From Dipteronia dyeriana (taxonomy: Eukaryota; Streptophyta; Magnoliopsida; Sapindales; Sapindaceae), in contig CM065301.1 in the NCBI GenBank assembly GCA_032871835.1, positions 18,927,291 to 18,991,290 of the forward strand: a stretch of 64,000 bases of DNA. The letters are read 5' to 3'. The notes below the pieces were generated by a model that had not been told where the DNA came from, did not search any database, and worked only from the letters and a program-made list of their open reading frames with translations. The position numbers and the translations under genes were made by a program. Positions 1-13,225 of the stretch are shown here, in pieces. Each line of letters begins with the position of its first letter. The first letter of the stretch is position 1.

Positions 1-62
1 CTTTAATAATTTCTGAACCCAATTCTAGCCAGCCTAGCGCCCCTAGGCCTAGCCCTGGTAAT

Positions 63-2030
63 ATGACAAGTCAATCAGAAAATATACCCGATTTTGCTGC
101 AGATCCAAATTTTGAAGAGCCGGTAGAGAAGGATAAGAAGCATCTCAAATATGATCTATTCGTTCTCCATATGAAGAAAGAATACAAGTGGACTAAATCT
201 GGAGGATACGGCACATATAGGAAGCATATTACGACCAGTCATCCAGCAGAACTTGCCAAGGGGAATGCACAATCTCAAATTTTCAGGTTTTCTACCCCTG
301 ACACTCAATTATTTAAATATAGTGATCAAGCTAATAGAGAAGAATTAGCTAGGATGGTAGCTGTAGAACATTTACTTTTTAGTTTTGGTGAAAAAGTTGG
401 TTTTATTAAATATTGTCATAAAGCATTAAATCCTGCTACATGTCGTGTCCCTATGACCACTCTCACGCTTACAATGTATGATGTTTATAAAAAGGAAAGA
501 AGGATTTTAAAAAAATATTTTGCGAACTATATATGTCGTGTTTCTGTATGTGCTGATATATGGACTGACCATTGGCGAATGCATTCATACTTAGATGTAA
601 CTGGTCATTATATGGACAAAGCATGGACAATACAAAAAAAGAATTCTTGCATTTAGAGTTTTTGATGATGCACATACTGCTGATAATATTTATAAAAATA
701 TGAAAATCATTTTTGAAGAGTATAAAATTGAAATCAAAATTTTTTCAATTGGTTTTGATAATGCTTCTAATAATACCGCAGCTATTTCTGCTTTAATTGA
801 ATTATGCAAGCCTTATTTTAATAGTAAATTTTTTCATCAAAGATGTGCTTGCCATGTTTTAAATTTATACGTTCAAAAAGGTTTGGAAATTCTTCAAGCT
901 TTTATTAAACCCATTAAAGATGCCCTCTCATATTTGTGGAAACATCCTAATGTTATGAAAGCATGGGTAAGATTTTGTAAACAGGCAGGTAGACATCCCA
1001 TTAGATTTTCTCGTGATGTTCCAACACGTTGGAACTCTACTTATAAATTGCTTTGTGAAAGTTATGAATATAGGGATTTATTAGTTTCTTTTATGCAATA
1101 TAATGTTAGTCAAATCAATCTTTATGCACACCATTGAGATGTTTGTACAAAAATTTGTAATTTGTTAAAAGTTTTTAATAGTGCTTCTAACAATTTATCA
1201 GGTATTTATTATCCTACTACTCAATTATTTATTATTGAGGGTTGTAATATTGCTGGTGCATTTGTTGACTGTTCATCTGATATACAATTACAGGCATGCA
1301 TTGAAGCTATGAAAAAAAATGGTTAGACTATTATAGAGAGTTTCCAACTATTTACCTGCTTGCGTTGTGTTTTGACCCACGTTGTAAACTAGATGCATTG
1401 ACAGATTATTTAACTCTTTATTATAAATGTTTAGGTATACAATTAGAAATTAATACTTATTGTGCTGCAATTAAGATATTATTTTATCAGTTATATGATG
1501 AATATCGTAGAATTTATGGTCCATCATTAAACATTAGTGTTCCACAAAATAAAAATGTCTCCCAAACTCGATCTTCTGGAGTGTTGGGGGCAGGGTCTGC
1601 ACTTTTATCCCAAAAGATCAAAAGATTGCGAGGTTCTTCTTCTTCTTCATCAAGTCCGATCTCGTATGATGAGATAGAAACTTATCATAGTACCAATTTT
1701 GAGTTTATAGGAGACGATGATATGGATAAATTTGATATTCTACATTGGTGGAGAGAACATGAAAAGCACTTCCCAATCTTGTCTATAATAGCCAAACAGA
1801 TTCTTGCAACACCGGTTTCTACAGTGGCTGTGGAACAAGAGTTTAACGCGGGTGGAAATATTTTGGACGCAAGACGGTCGCTTTTGAGTCCAGAATCAAT
1901 TCAAGTCCAAGTGTGTGTTGATGATTGGACAAAGGCTGGATATAGACAACAAGAAATGGAGCCAGAAGTTATTTATGATTTCTTCGATGATGATCACACC
2001 ACCGGCACCGGAACGGATGGCAGCGATTAG
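63..2030 (+). pseudogene. hAT-superfamily transposase (RICESLEEPER-like), broken
   Basis: Three open segments on the plus strand (63-656, 700-1137, 1365-2030) together follow the order of a plant hAT transposase. The first has a BED-finger-like N-terminal part and a segment ending in a SVCADIWTDHW motif, the usual start of the catalytic core. The second has GFDNASNNTAAI and a C-HVLNL motif typical of the core. The third has the C-terminal dimerisation region (FDILHWWREHEKHFPILS, then ATPVSTVAVEQEFNAGG). Frame breaks lie near 640-700 and 1137-1365, where an in-frame TGA ends the second piece and a further stop follows near 1323. The element cannot encode a full protein. Its 5' end may lie outside the window. 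Family assignment is firm; RICESLEEPER-like is by overall resemblance. Confidence 0.85.
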
Positions 2031-2350
2031 TTACAGACTTACAAAATTACATATGTAAAAGACAATAAAATGTAAAAGAACTACGTGGTCTTTGATTCCT
2101 CTAAACCACGAGTCCGAGAGGATACGTAAGCAACTTAATTTTGGTACAAATTAAGTGCAAGACCAATTTTTTAAATTTTTAGTTTTATACATTTATTTCA
2201 ATTTATGTATTTAGTATTATTTTTTTAAATTTTAATTTCGGCTTACGGCCTTACACAATAAAATTCATTTATAAGTTCATATTATTACATGTCTTATGTT
2301 TTCGTATTTTTTTAAAAATGAGTATAAATGTATAATAAGGAAAAAAAAAA

Positions 2351-2438
2351 GGAACCGAATCGGCCGAACTGGTGGAACCGGAACCGGAACCGCGGTTCCA
2401 CGGTTCCTGTTTTGGCTCCTTCCAAAACCGGAACCGGG
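2351..2438. repeat. GGAACC-rich subterminal repeats, probably hAT 3' end
   Basis: A short GC-rich island in AT-rich DNA built from repeats of GGAACCGG in both orientations, including the self-complementary GGAACCGCGGTTCC. Such clustered short direct and inverted repeats are typical of hAT subterminal regions, where the transposase binds. It lies 320 bp past the hAT transposase remnant, so it is probably its 3' subterminal zone. No terminal inverted repeat or 8-bp duplication was identified. Confidence 0.5.
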
Positions 2439-2638
2439 GTCATGTCTACTAGTACCTCGGTCTTATGGATTAATTCATGTTGGATCGCTAAATCTTTTAA
2501 ATCCTTACCAGCATTAATCTTATATTTTGTTTTTCCATTTATTTCTGATAACTTGTAAATTGCATAACATCATCCAAATTATGACGCAATGGCAAATCAT
2601 ATAAAAATAACGATAAACAAAAAAAGGTATTTTTCAAT

Positions 2639-2640
<2 letters not shown>

Positions 2641-2674
<34 letters not shown>
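2641..2674. repeat. (AT)n microsatellite
   Basis: An uninterrupted AT dinucleotide run of about 17 units. Confidence 0.95.
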
Positions 2675-2676
<2 letters not shown>

Positions 2677-4060
2677 TTTACCATGGTAAAGCGATGAACA
2701 CTTAAAAGTACATATTTAATAAGAGTTAAAATCAACATTTTACACTAGTAATGTCATTAACTCTCCTAACTTAAGCACATTTACACTTTTGCCTTTGATT
2801 TTTGATATTGTTATTTTAATGCAGGTTACTTTAAATAGACATAACTTTACACTTAAATATCGGATTGATGCCAATACTTTTCCTATAGAAAGATGACTCA
2901 ATTTCCTACAAAATTGCATTTCACATGGAATTCGAGATATGGACGTTTTGAACATAAGTTAAGCAACACATTTTAGATTTCTACAAGCCAAGCCATTCTG
3001 AAAAGCTGAGTCAAAGATCTACAACTCTTCAGTTCATGTCAGAAGCAAAATCAAAACCAAGTAGGGCGAAATCAGAAAGCCAAGTCAGTACATGCATGGG
3101 AAAACTGAAATTGTCAAAATTATGTGACCAAATTCAACCGAGCATTAATTAGCCTTGTAACTCTTTTGTGAACTCTCTATGTAAAGGGCCTTGTAGAAAG
3201 TTAAAATCATCTTGATTCCATCTCAAGTTTACCATGCATGTATTTTTATTATTTCTCTCTTTTAATATAAACTTTCTCCCATATCCAACATAGGTAACTA
3301 GTTTTCATTTTGCTAAGTTGAAAAGATGAAGCTTTTGGTATGAAAATAAAGGTTTACTAAAACTCTAAAAATGCGGTTAAAGTTTCTATCATTTTGTTAA
3401 TACATTTATAAGATATATATTTCTTCTTCTTTTTTAACTCGACTCTAATCTTGATTTCTCTTTCTTAAATATGTGAAGCTTGATTTGTTGTAGACAATCC
3501 TATCATTGGATACTTGAATTCTTCTACATACCGCATAGTGATAATTAGACTTGTACCTCCAGTAAAGGAATCTTCGATCAAGCCGATGCTATGGTTCAGC
3601 AAATAAAGAACAAATAAGTTATAGTTTACCATAAGAAGCCACATTCATAGGGGATGTGCATATTTTATATCATATTTATAACCCTTAATTTAAATTTATT
3701 AGCTACTTGATTTATTTATTTTTATTTAAGTAGAGTTATTTTTGTGTTTTAGGTGAAATTGTATGAAATCCAGAAAATAGTCAATTTTAGGCAAGGAGGC
3801 ACGTGTAGATTAAGTAATGTAATGTGAGCTTATTTTAAGAGTTTGAATATTTGAAGATCCAAACCCAAATTCAGGTGCAGGCTCAAAGATCCAATTCAAT
3901 CCCAAGTCAAAGGCCCAAGTCAAAGAATAATTAAAAAAAAAAAGACAAAAGGTGTTCATGTGGGCATGGACATATTCTTACTTGGTCAGAAAGTCTTGAC
4001 CCGCTTGGCAAAAGAAGAAAATAAAAAGAATTGAAAATAAATTAAATGTGTCTAATACAA
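2675..4060. other. Intergenic, no gene seen
   Basis: AT-rich sequence with many stops in all frames. Only short chance ORFs occur (for example 2740-2955, minus). No repeat family was recognised. The stretch 3840-3930 has a string of short direct repeats (AAGTCAAAG, CCCAAGTCAAA) of unknown meaning. Confidence 0.6.
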
Positions 4061-4285
4061 CTTAGATCTCTGTCGTCTGTCATGTTGCTGATTTGGGAAT
4101 TCTCTTTTTCTTTTTTTTCAAAATTTTGTTCGCGAATTTGCTCGTTTGCGTATACTCTGATTCTGAAAAAACATATAATCCACTCCTAGCACCTTTTTTT
4201 TTTGCTTGCTAGAGTATCTAGGTGTTTCGTCTGTTTATGTTGGTTCCTCGAAGTTGAGTTCTACCCCCCTTCTTCTAGCGCCAGT

Positions 4286-5297
4286 TATTGACGGTGATTT
4301 TTGGATCGTATATGATTGATCACTCGTCTAACAGGTTTTTATAGATTGTTGAAGATGTTATGGAGAAAATAGAAAAAAGAGAAAAGTATGCACACATAAT
4401 TTTACATGGTAAAACCCCAAGGTGGGGAAACATCCACGGTTGCCGGTGACGGCAAGAAGAAATTCACTATAGTATAATGATTACACACTCAATCTCTCAT
4501 TCTTTTGTATATCCCTCTCTCTTTCAGGTATATTTTCTATGTGTTGTTGTATATTTCTATCGTTATATCTCTTTTTTACAATAAGATTATGAGTCTATTT
4601 ATATGTGCATAGAACCCTAATCCTTGTTACACAAATATGGAAAGGTGATAGTATTTAATTAGAACTGGTTACTTGTTGAAAACGTCTTTACCTTCTTTCC
4701 TATTTCGGAGAGCTTCGTAGGATTATAATTGAATAGTCTTTTTAGACTTTTTCCTGATCGGTATGTAGTCTTCTAGAAGAGTAGAGTTATTGTTTGATTT
4801 GGACTCGTTTCCTGTTTGGTGATTATCCTTCTGGAAGCTTTGAGTTCTTTCCCGAATAGACTTCTCTGACATCGAAGAGGAAATAAGGATATTTTCTTAT
4901 TATAGTGTGATTCTAGATTCCTTGTTTGAGTAAGATCATTCTTCTTCGTATTTGAGTCAGATCATTCTTCTTCGTATTTGAGTCGTAGTTGCATTTAATG
5001 TCTCCCACTCGTTGTCCAACTGATCAATTGTCTAATCCCGACCAAACTTTTTTTATCCCGATTAGACTGTCCCGACCACGTTGTCTCTACCCGTTCGACT
5101 AGTTTTCCCAACCATGTTATTTGTGCCCGATCTGTTAGTTTTCCCGAACATCTTGGGTAATCTTGACTAAGCCTTAAGATCATCTATTAATTGCATTGGG
5201 TTGATCTTTCCTGACTCTTGTGAAGTGGCATATCTAATCACCGTGTTTTCAAGTGATCATGTTGACTAGTCATGCTATCAAAAAATCCTTAAAACAA
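4286..5297 (-). repeat. Downstream LTR of the gypsy-type element
   Basis: The second copy of the roughly 1-kb LTR. On the minus strand it begins TGTTTTAAGG at 5297, directly after a purine-rich tract. It is followed not by host DNA but by a PBS-like TGGCGCTAGAAGAAG (from 4283 downward) and a leader (4083-4282) matching 13030-13215. The LTRs differ at many sites, so the insertion is old. Confidence 0.7.
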
Positions 5298-6244
5298 TAA
5301 CCCCTCAAATCCGCGAGATGAGCTCTTGACTGCTCAACGAAGGGGATTTGAATAGTTTTGATTTTTTGACGCTTCTGCAATTATCGCTTCTAACTCAATC
5401 AAGTATCTTATTAAACTGATCGGATTCTCTTTTTTTTACCAAACTGATCAAGTGTTTTATTAAACTGATTAGTCAGTCTTAGACTCCTTTTTGCTCCTTT
5501 GTAGTTGGACCAGTTGGTGTCCTGGCTCTCTGCTCAGGATAATTCCCAACTGTCTTTTTTTTGGACTAGTCGGTGTCCCGGCTCTTAGCTCAGGATAATC
5601 TCCGACTGTCTTGATTTGGTCGGTGTCCTTGCCTTTAGGATAATTCTAGATCGTCTTGAGTCTTCTGCCAATAGGTGTTCTAGGAACCTTGCCCCATTTT
5701 TCCATGTTTTTCCATGTAAACAAGCACCAATGACGTCTCCCGATTTTGTCAGCTTACAAGGGTTTGGAGGAATCGTTAGTGCAATACTAACACAGCCGGA
5801 GGTATTTTATCAGGTTTTCCCCAATAGCATACCCGAATTTTTTTTCCCGGTAAAACCGGTAGCTCGGGGTGGCCGGATTGCTGATAGTGCTCTATTTGCA
5901 TCCAGTCATTTCAACAAGCGCGTCAGGTCTCTAACCCCCCACTTCTCAGCCTCTCAGGCACCTTCACCCACCATGGCAGGTGTCGGCGCTGCGAGTTTAT
6001 CTTTGATAACAAAGATGATTATTATAAAAATTTGAACACCATTATTGGCTTCTTTATTAATTGATCTGAAAATTAACGATACTAAAAATAATTAGAAAAG
6101 CTAAAAATGAAAAGCAAACTAAAAATATCTTAAACAAAAACTAAAACCAACTAAGCTATCTCCTTGAAGAGTAAGTTATATATATTGAAGACTAAGTTCT
6201 GTCATCCACGAATTTGTGTAGGGTCTTCAAAAGATAATGTTGAC
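5298..6244 (-). other. 3' internal region of the gypsy-type element, no pol
   Basis: This segment lies between the end of gag and the downstream LTR. It contains a short imperfect tandem repeat between 5505 and 5640 built around TCGGTGTCC(C/T)GGCTCT and CTCAGGATAAT. Open frame 5616-6035 (plus) has no recognisable domain and runs against the direction of gag, so it is taken as chance. No pol motif was found. Confidence 0.5.
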
Positions 6245-6591
6245 CGTCCCTTCGCCGCTGTCTCGGTTTGGGCTTTGCTTCCTTTCCTTATTTCCCATTG
6301 ACTGATCGTCTGACTTCTTAAAAATTAAATCTTTGAGGTAACCCTCCTTGATAAGCATCTCGATGTGGTCTCTTAGTTGGTAGCACTTTGATGTGTTGTG
6401 ACCACTTTCTTTGTGAAACCTGCAGTACTTTGTTGTGTCTCTTCGGGCATAGATTGACTACCTATGAGGATATTTGACTAACTTTTGGTCTTCTACAATC
6501 TCCAGGATTTCCTCTTGTTTCTTATTGAATGGAGTATAGTTAGTGTACTTGTTGGAACCCCGTTCACCGGTTACGCAGCGAAACTAGATAC

Positions 6592-8449
6592 ATTGGAATA
6601 ACCAGTACGTCAGGTACTAAGTGTGACAGAACTGGATACCTCTACGTATAGGTCTTCCACCATAACAACAAATCAAACTCTTCATTGTCTTCAATAGCAT
6701 CGAATTGTGCTTCAAGGTACCTAATCAGTTCGGTACAAGAAGATGAGTCAGATCTTTGCCCTGAAGAAGTACTTGCTGATTTGTCCTTTTTTCGCCGTTT
6801 CAGATGGCTCCAACTTGTTTGCTTCGGCTCTATCTTCGGTTGTGTTGATTGGGGGGTGTCAACGTTGCCAAACCTGCTCTCATAAATACGAAAAATCTTG
6901 AACAACTTGGTTCGAATGTCAGTAATTTTTTCTGAATAATCTATTGACAAATTAATACCAATAAACTCAAGCAAAACTTCTAAACTAGATAATTTAACCC
7001 TATGAACTACTATAACACTTAAGGCATAAAGTAGAGGAATGTTAGCCCAATATTTTTTCAACTTTGTCTCTATGGCAACAACTGCAACGTCTAGATATTC
7101 ATCTTCTCTTTAACTGTTTAACACTTCAAACATTTCCACTGTCTGATGGATTGTCTGGAAAGATGTGGGGTAATAGACCCTGGAAAGAGTTACAGTGGCA
7201 TTGTAACAAATCTTTAAAAATTGAACAAAAATGTTTGCCACATACCAATCATCTGTGGTGAGTGTTTTTGCTTCAGGATGACCTGTTTCGACCAATTTCA
7301 TGTTATAAAAACATGTAATGGTTGTATCATATTCCAAACAATTTTCCAACATTAAATAAGTAGAGTTTCACCTTACAGGCATATCAGTTTGGAATCGTCG
7401 GGGTTTGAGACCTTTTAATTTACACTAGGATTAGAAGTGTAAATCCAAGAAATGGCATCTCTGATGCGATCTATTTGGTCACTTACCTGCTTTAAACCAG
7501 CCTGTACAACTAAATTTATAATATGGCATGCACACCGTCGATGGAAGAAATAACCTCCATATTGCTGGATATTTCTTGCAACAAACAATGCAATATAGCT
7601 AGTATTTGCATATGCATTATCTAATGTGATCGAAAGGATGTGATGCGTGATTTTATAAGTTTCTAAAACAGAAATAATGACATTAAAAATGTTTTATGCG
7701 GTATGTGTAAAATCCATAGGACGAAAACAAATAATTCTTTTTGTTATCCTTCAGTCAGAATCTAAATAGTGCCACGTGACACATAAATAGTCCTGTTTGG
7801 AACATGCATTCCAAATATCAGAAGTTAATGCAACAGAGACACTTAAATGTTGTATTTCAGCAATTAAGTCATCCATTTGGGTTTTAAACAATCGTATCAA
7901 ATCATTTCTAGTGATGGTTCTAGAAACAGGTTCATATTGGGGGTTATATGCAGATGTGATTAATTCTTTATAAAATGGACTCTCACCAATACTGATCGGT
8001 TGATCAGTTTGTGCAATGTATCGTGCCAAGCACTCTCTAGCGTGCATGGCGTCGAACTGTCACGTCGTAACGGACCCGTTTGGGTGCCGTTGTAGTTGTG
8101 TCTGGGTTGTAGTGCCTATATGTCCATGTGCAGGCATACATTTGTACATATGCCGTCTCAAATGTCTGGTTCCCTTCGTACTTGTAGCATAATTCTTATG
8201 AAAAAACTTACATTTAGCTCTGGACCTAGACGTCCCGTATGTGAGTGTCATTTGGACTATGTTGAAACACTGCCACAAATCTGATGTTAATTTTCTAGGA
8301 CGTGATGTTGGTGTAACGGCAGAACCAGAAGGTCCCGCTTGAGTATGGGTCGGCTCCAAAATATCAAATTCATCGTTGAGCATATTCAAACCGTCCGGAA
8401 AATAAGGTTGCTGGTTAGGATCCATTATCTGAAGTAAAAATATGAGCAC
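6592..8449 (-). pseudogene. hAT transposase number 2, broken and 3'-truncated
   Basis: On the minus strand the open segments 8449-8060, 8047-7751, 7352-7110 and 7061-6642 follow hAT order. A BED zinc-finger-like segment (SDLWQCFNIV, then CKFFHKNY, GTRHLRRHMYKC) comes first; its second Cys is replaced by Phe. It is followed by a VALTSDIWNACSKQDYLCVTWHY core segment. The C-terminal dimerisation region reads FDLLLWWKTYT, a stop, then RYPVLSHLVPDVLVIPM, and stops at 6592 where LTR sequence begins, so the last part of the domain is missing. Several stops and frameshifts separate the pieces. It is unrelated in close sequence to the hAT at 63-2030 and is an independent insertion. Confidence 0.8.
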
Positions 8450-9180
8450 TAGAGTAGTTAATAGTCAAATTAAAAATCAATATTTACTAACAATAATCTT
8501 AATTTACTAACAATAATTAATAAAAATAATACGACACTTACAATTATGATTTTACTTGAAAAAAAAAACAAAAAAAATCATAATCTACTAACAAAAAAAT
8601 CATAATCTACTAACAAAAAATATTAAATTCACTACTACAAATAAAATTGATAAATTTACTAACAGCACATATGAAATGAAATACTACACATAAAAATCTT
8701 AATATATTAATAAAACTTATTAAAATTAACCACTACACTTAAAATTCATAATATACTGAAGAAAAAAAATTATAATAAACAACTACACAAAAAATTCATA
8801 ATCTACTAACAAAAAATATTAAATCCACTACTACAAATTAAATTGATAAATTTACTAACAACAAATATTAAATTAAATACTACACATAAAAATCTTAATT
8901 TACTAATAAAACTTATTCAAATTAACTACTACACTTAAAAATCATAATTTATGAACAAAAAATATTAAACTTAACTACTACACTTAACATTCATAATTTA
9001 CTTATTACAAAAATTAAATTCAGTAATACAAATTAACTTTCTAAATTTACTAATAACAAATATTAAAATTACTACTAAACTTAAAAATCTTAATATACTA
9101 AACAAATAATATTAACATTAAAGCCCAAAAATTGATAAACTAACTAACTAAATAAAAATGTTTTCATTTAATAACTACAA
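8450..9180. repeat. AT-rich degenerate repeats upstream of hAT number 2
   Basis: A highly A-rich stretch made of loose copies of two phrases, ACTACACATAAAAATCTTAAT and TTTACTAACAACAAATATTAAA, at irregular spacing of roughly 60-130 bp. It lies just 5' of the hAT start codon and is followed by 9180-9430, which is rich in short GAGA motifs on the plus strand. No gene is seen; the ORFs at 9182-9514 are low-complexity. Confidence 0.6.
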
Positions 9181-9544
9181 TCTAAACATAAACATACAAA
9201 TTTACTATGAAAAAATGTTTGAGCAAAAGTAATAACAAAATTGTACCTTTAAAATTTGGTGTGTTGGTGGAAAATATAGAGAATTTTGTAGAGAGAGTAA
9301 TAATGAAATTGAATGAAAAAGTGTAGAGAATTGGAGAATATAGAGATTGAGATTTGAGAGAATGAGAGATTGAAAGAATGATAGAGAGAGTGAATGGGAA
9401 ATGAAATGGATGGAAGTATTTATAGAAAGATTTGATTTGTGGGTCAAAATATAATTTAAAAGATTTCAGGGGGTGTTTTTGTAAAAAAATTTGGCTCCAA
9501 CGGCTGGAATTCAAAATCCAGCCATTGGAGGGATTTTTTTTTAT

Positions 9545-9760
9545 TAAAAAAACCGGTTTATGTCATGGACCGGCAAGCCGGTCGAGGGGCCTGGCACGCT
9601 GGCTTGGCGTGTCGTGGCGGGCCGGCCAGACACTGGGCCTGTCACTGACCGGGGCCTCGGCATGGCCCGCTTTCTTCACGGGTTGTGCCAAGCACTGCCA
9701 GTTGGCTTCATGGACCGACCAGACCGGTCTGTCTCTGGCTGGTCCATAATTACACCACTA
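9545..9760. repeat. GC-rich ACCGGT/GGACCG subterminal cluster
   Basis: An isolated GC-rich block with repeated GACCGG, GCCGGTC and GGACCGACC motifs in both orientations. By analogy with 2351-2438 it is probably the 5' subterminal region of hAT number 2. The ORFs 9432-9749 and 9560-9892 over it are read-through of the repeat and are not called as genes. Confidence 0.45.
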
Positions 9761-10133
9761 GTTTGGAGGCTTCTTTACTTTATGATATGCTCCTGTTTGA
9801 ACCACTCTTACCGACGTTTGGAAGCTCCTTCACTTTCGATGTGCTCCTGTCTTAACCACTCGATCTTCCTCGCTATCTCCCGGGACTGGTAACTGCGTAT
9901 GGGTGCGTCACGATCTCAGTAACTTGAATGGAGGATGTAGAGAAAACACTTTAATAAACTCTTTTTTGGAGAGAGAAAAAGACCTAGAACAATTCTAGTA
10001 AAAATAAATAAATAATATTTTTTTTATTGGTGTCGCTGCACCAAGTTCTTTTTCTCTCTTAGTTTAATGTAGATATACTTGCACCCATGAAAAGCAATCA
10101 AAAATATCTCTCTTTTATGCCTCTGCATGCACG

Positions 10134-10164
<31 letters not shown>
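10134..10164. repeat. (TA)n microsatellite
   Basis: A TA dinucleotide run inside the solo LTR region. Confidence 0.9.
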
Positions 10165-13100
10165 TTGTTTATATCCTATACAAACACTTATATATATGCA
10201 CACACCAATTTGCATCCAATGCAATCTCTTGTGTTATAATTGATATATATCTTTTAATTATCCATTTCAAATATATCTAATATATTAAAAGTGATAATAA
10301 GTATTTTAAATTTAAATTAAATTCAAATACTTAGATAAATAATTTAGTAAAATAAAATAATTTTATTATTTTATCTTCACCTAAATTCATATATCAACAA
10401 ACATCCTCTAATTAATAGTTAATTAATAATTCATAATTATTAATATAATTATATATTATTTAATTAATTTAACTATTGACATTCATTAACTAAATAATCT
10501 CATTATTCAATTAATTCCTGAATATCTACGTGACCCAACCAATTAACTAATTAATTGGACAATTAGGACAATTAATTGGACAATCCAACTAATTAACTGT
10601 GACCATTGTTACCTAAATCGATCGGGCTAGCAAGGGGACCTAATGGACCCACAGTATTTTGAGCTTCAATAATCCTCGGAATCATTAATTAAACTCTTTA
10701 ATTAATATTCCTTGATTATTAACTCCGGTGTTATTCCACTAAAAACTCGAAGCTGCACTCTCTCAACTGCAGACGCTTTTACACAGACCGATACAACTTG
10801 GTGTCCATCGATATAGCTATTACATATGGTGTGATCCTCCACAGTAGTTCATAATTAGAGTTGGGTTATAATGTCCGTTATACCCCCATTTATTACATAT
10901 ATCCTTTAAGTACCGTTGATTCTATAATGAACAATAAATCCTATTTCCTCACAGAATCAGGAGAACGCTCATATTGTCCAAGCTCCGAATCAACCCTTAA
11001 GGGAACTACCATCTACTTCCCACAAGAAGAAGTGGATTCCACTATTGTGTATAAACTTTTCCAGCCACAAGCCAAACCGCAATCCCAACATACGGAGTAT
11101 ATTGACCAGGAAATGCATCTGACCTCACCCATGGTATATCAAAGACCGCGATTTAACCTGAAGGAGTCGATAAAACACACAGGATTAATATCACCCATAT
11201 ATAGCCATCATTAGTTGATATATATGAATCTCATCGGTAAACGGATCTTGGTGAGAGATTCATATAGATCACGACCTAGTCCTATATGATCACATCAAAT
11301 AAGGTGCATTCATTCTCATATCTCATATGAATGATTCAGGATAGAATCATCGTACATTACGAAATGGACCGCAGCTATAGATTAACCACAAATAAAGTAC
11401 ACAGCTTTATTTGTTATCTATGAACTCTTTAGATTGCACGTCTCTTACTGTATCCATCCGTATATAACACTCATATACACAGTTCGAGATTACATCCGGC
11501 AATTTTGGATGTTAAATATATGCACAAGTTATAAAATAAACAACACAACAAGAATAAATTGAACTTTTCCTTTTATTTATTTCATAAATCCATTTACAAA
11601 TTACATCTTTAAGGTATAAACCCTAACAGTACTGACTAAGGAACTTTCTTTCGTTCCGATTGTTTCTATGATTGATCTCATCACTCTCCTAATGATCACC
11701 CTTCTGGTTCTTTGTATAGTCATCACTTGTTTTTGCATTCTCCCATGGGCTGCCCCCGTGTGCATGACTACCCCTTGAGCTAGCTCCTATTCTTCAACCA
11801 TTGTATAACTGTCTGCCACATCCATCAGGTCGGCGTACGTATCTGGGCACTTCCTCCTCAAATCGAAGGAAAGCTGACCCTTCTGTAAGTTGTTGGTGAA
11901 GGCAGCTACCACAACCTCATTATTGGGGTTATGGATCCCGGACACTTCCTGAGAGAACCTTTTCAGGTAATCTTTTAGTGACTCGTTCTTTCCTTGTTTG
12001 AGGGTGGCGAGGTGAGCTACTGACTTCCTCCTTTGTATATTCCCCAAGAATTGTCCTGAGAAAGCCTGGGTAATTCTAAAAAATTCTTGATTATTCCCTG
12101 AGGGTCTTCCAAACCACCTAGACTCTAAGTCCCCGAATGTTTGCGGGAATGTCAAACACATCAATGGGTCATTGTATACATATTGTGCCATCGCACTTCG
12201 AAAACGTCTCACGTGTTCTTTTGGATCCGTGTTTGCTTTAAATTGTTCAACCTAAGGCATTTTGAATCTTTCCGGGTTTGGAGAATGTTGTTCACGAATG
12301 AGCTTTCAGAATAATCATCAAGTAAATCTTTAAACCCCTGGCGACGTTCTAATGCTTTCACCTTCTGGGTTAATTTCTGTATCAGAATATCTCGTTTATC
12401 TCCTGGCTCGTTATCCATTCCCGATCATTGATGGTCGATATGCCCATGTTGGAATCTTAGCAGGGACTTGCCCCTTCGATGTGTCCTGTAGGGTGGTTTA
12501 TCGATGACATCTGACGAGCTAGATCGATCCCGCTTCTGAACACCTCTACGGATTTCATCCAACTCAAAGTCTGCTTAATACCGATTTTGCCTCCCTCATC
12601 CGATAATTCCTTCATCTTCTACTTGAGGTCGTTCCCTCTTTCCATAGTTGTCTGCTCTTTCTCTGCTAGACTTAGGAGGCGCGTCTAGGGTCACGTCCAC
12701 TGTTTTAGGACATACCTTAGGGTCTCGGGGCACCATAGGTGTGGACAATTGATACGGCGATGTCAGATTTCCAGTTGCTGTTATATTGATTCCATGTCTA
12801 GCGGCGTCTTCAATGACTCTCCGTAGGGAGTCTTGGACATGCTAGAATGCATATTGAGGGATTATTGAAAGAGTATTTGTGGAGATCACTGCAGCCTGGC
12901 CAATTGAAGTTGGAGTCACTGAGGGCAAGCTTCCTCCAACAGTGTTAGCGTTTATCGGGTCAGGATCGTTACCTGTATGTTGGGTATCAACATTATTTGG
13001 AGACTGGCTTCCATCTCTGTCATTTATCATGTTGCTGCTTTAGGAATTCTTTTTTTTTTTAACTCTATTCGCGAATTTACTAGCTTGCGTATAGTCTGAT

Positions 13101-13225
13101 GCTGATAAAACAGATAATCCACCCCATAACACTTTTTTTTTGGGCTTGCTAGAGTATCTCGGTGTTTCGTCTGTTTATGTTGGTTCCTCGAAGTTGAGTT
13201 CTACCCCCATTCTTCTAGCGTCAGT

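Larger units (their letters stand above)
6550..11628. mobile_element. Solo LTR (probably Ty1/copia type) nested in gag, itself carrying a hAT
   Basis: The sequence between the two GTACT copies (6545-6549 and 11629-11633) begins TGTTGGAACC and ends CCCTAACA, the TG/CA ends of an LTR with a 5-bp target duplication. No gag, PBS or pol lies inside, so it is best read as a solo LTR. About 1.7 kb of the right part (roughly 9900-11628) is gene-free and looks like long LTR sequence. The left 40 bp runs straight into the 3' end of a hAT transposase, so a truncated hAT sits between the LTR parts. The exact hAT/LTR border on the right side could not be fixed. Confidence 0.65.
6245..13030 (-). pseudogene. 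Retrotransposon gag, split by a nested insertion
   Basis: Read on the minus strand from the ATG at 13030. The N-terminal part (13030-12842) is Asn/Ser/Thr-rich. Next come 12418-12209, with a coiled-coil-like Lys/Glu segment, and 12212-11787, the capsid-like Retrotrans_gag core (FSGQFLGNIQRRKSVAHL, then KQGKNESLKDYLKRF). The frame resumes near 11640, is interrupted by the solo LTR 6550-11628, and continues from 6549 as YTNYTPFNKKQEEIL and a knuckle-like YCRFHKESGHNTSKCYQLRD. Joining 11634 to 6549 and dropping one GTACT gives an uninterrupted reading frame at the junction, good evidence that the insertion hit a once-open gag. In-frame stops near 11785 and 6455 and a frameshift near 12210 make it non-functional. 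Confidence 0.8.

Noticed and set aside
5616..6035. 139-codon plus-strand ORF in the gypsy 3' region
   Set aside because: It runs opposite to the element and has no recognisable domain.
9432..9892. Two overlapping ORFs in the GC-rich block
   Set aside because: The block is a repeat of GACCGG-type motifs beside a hAT; no domain is recognisable.
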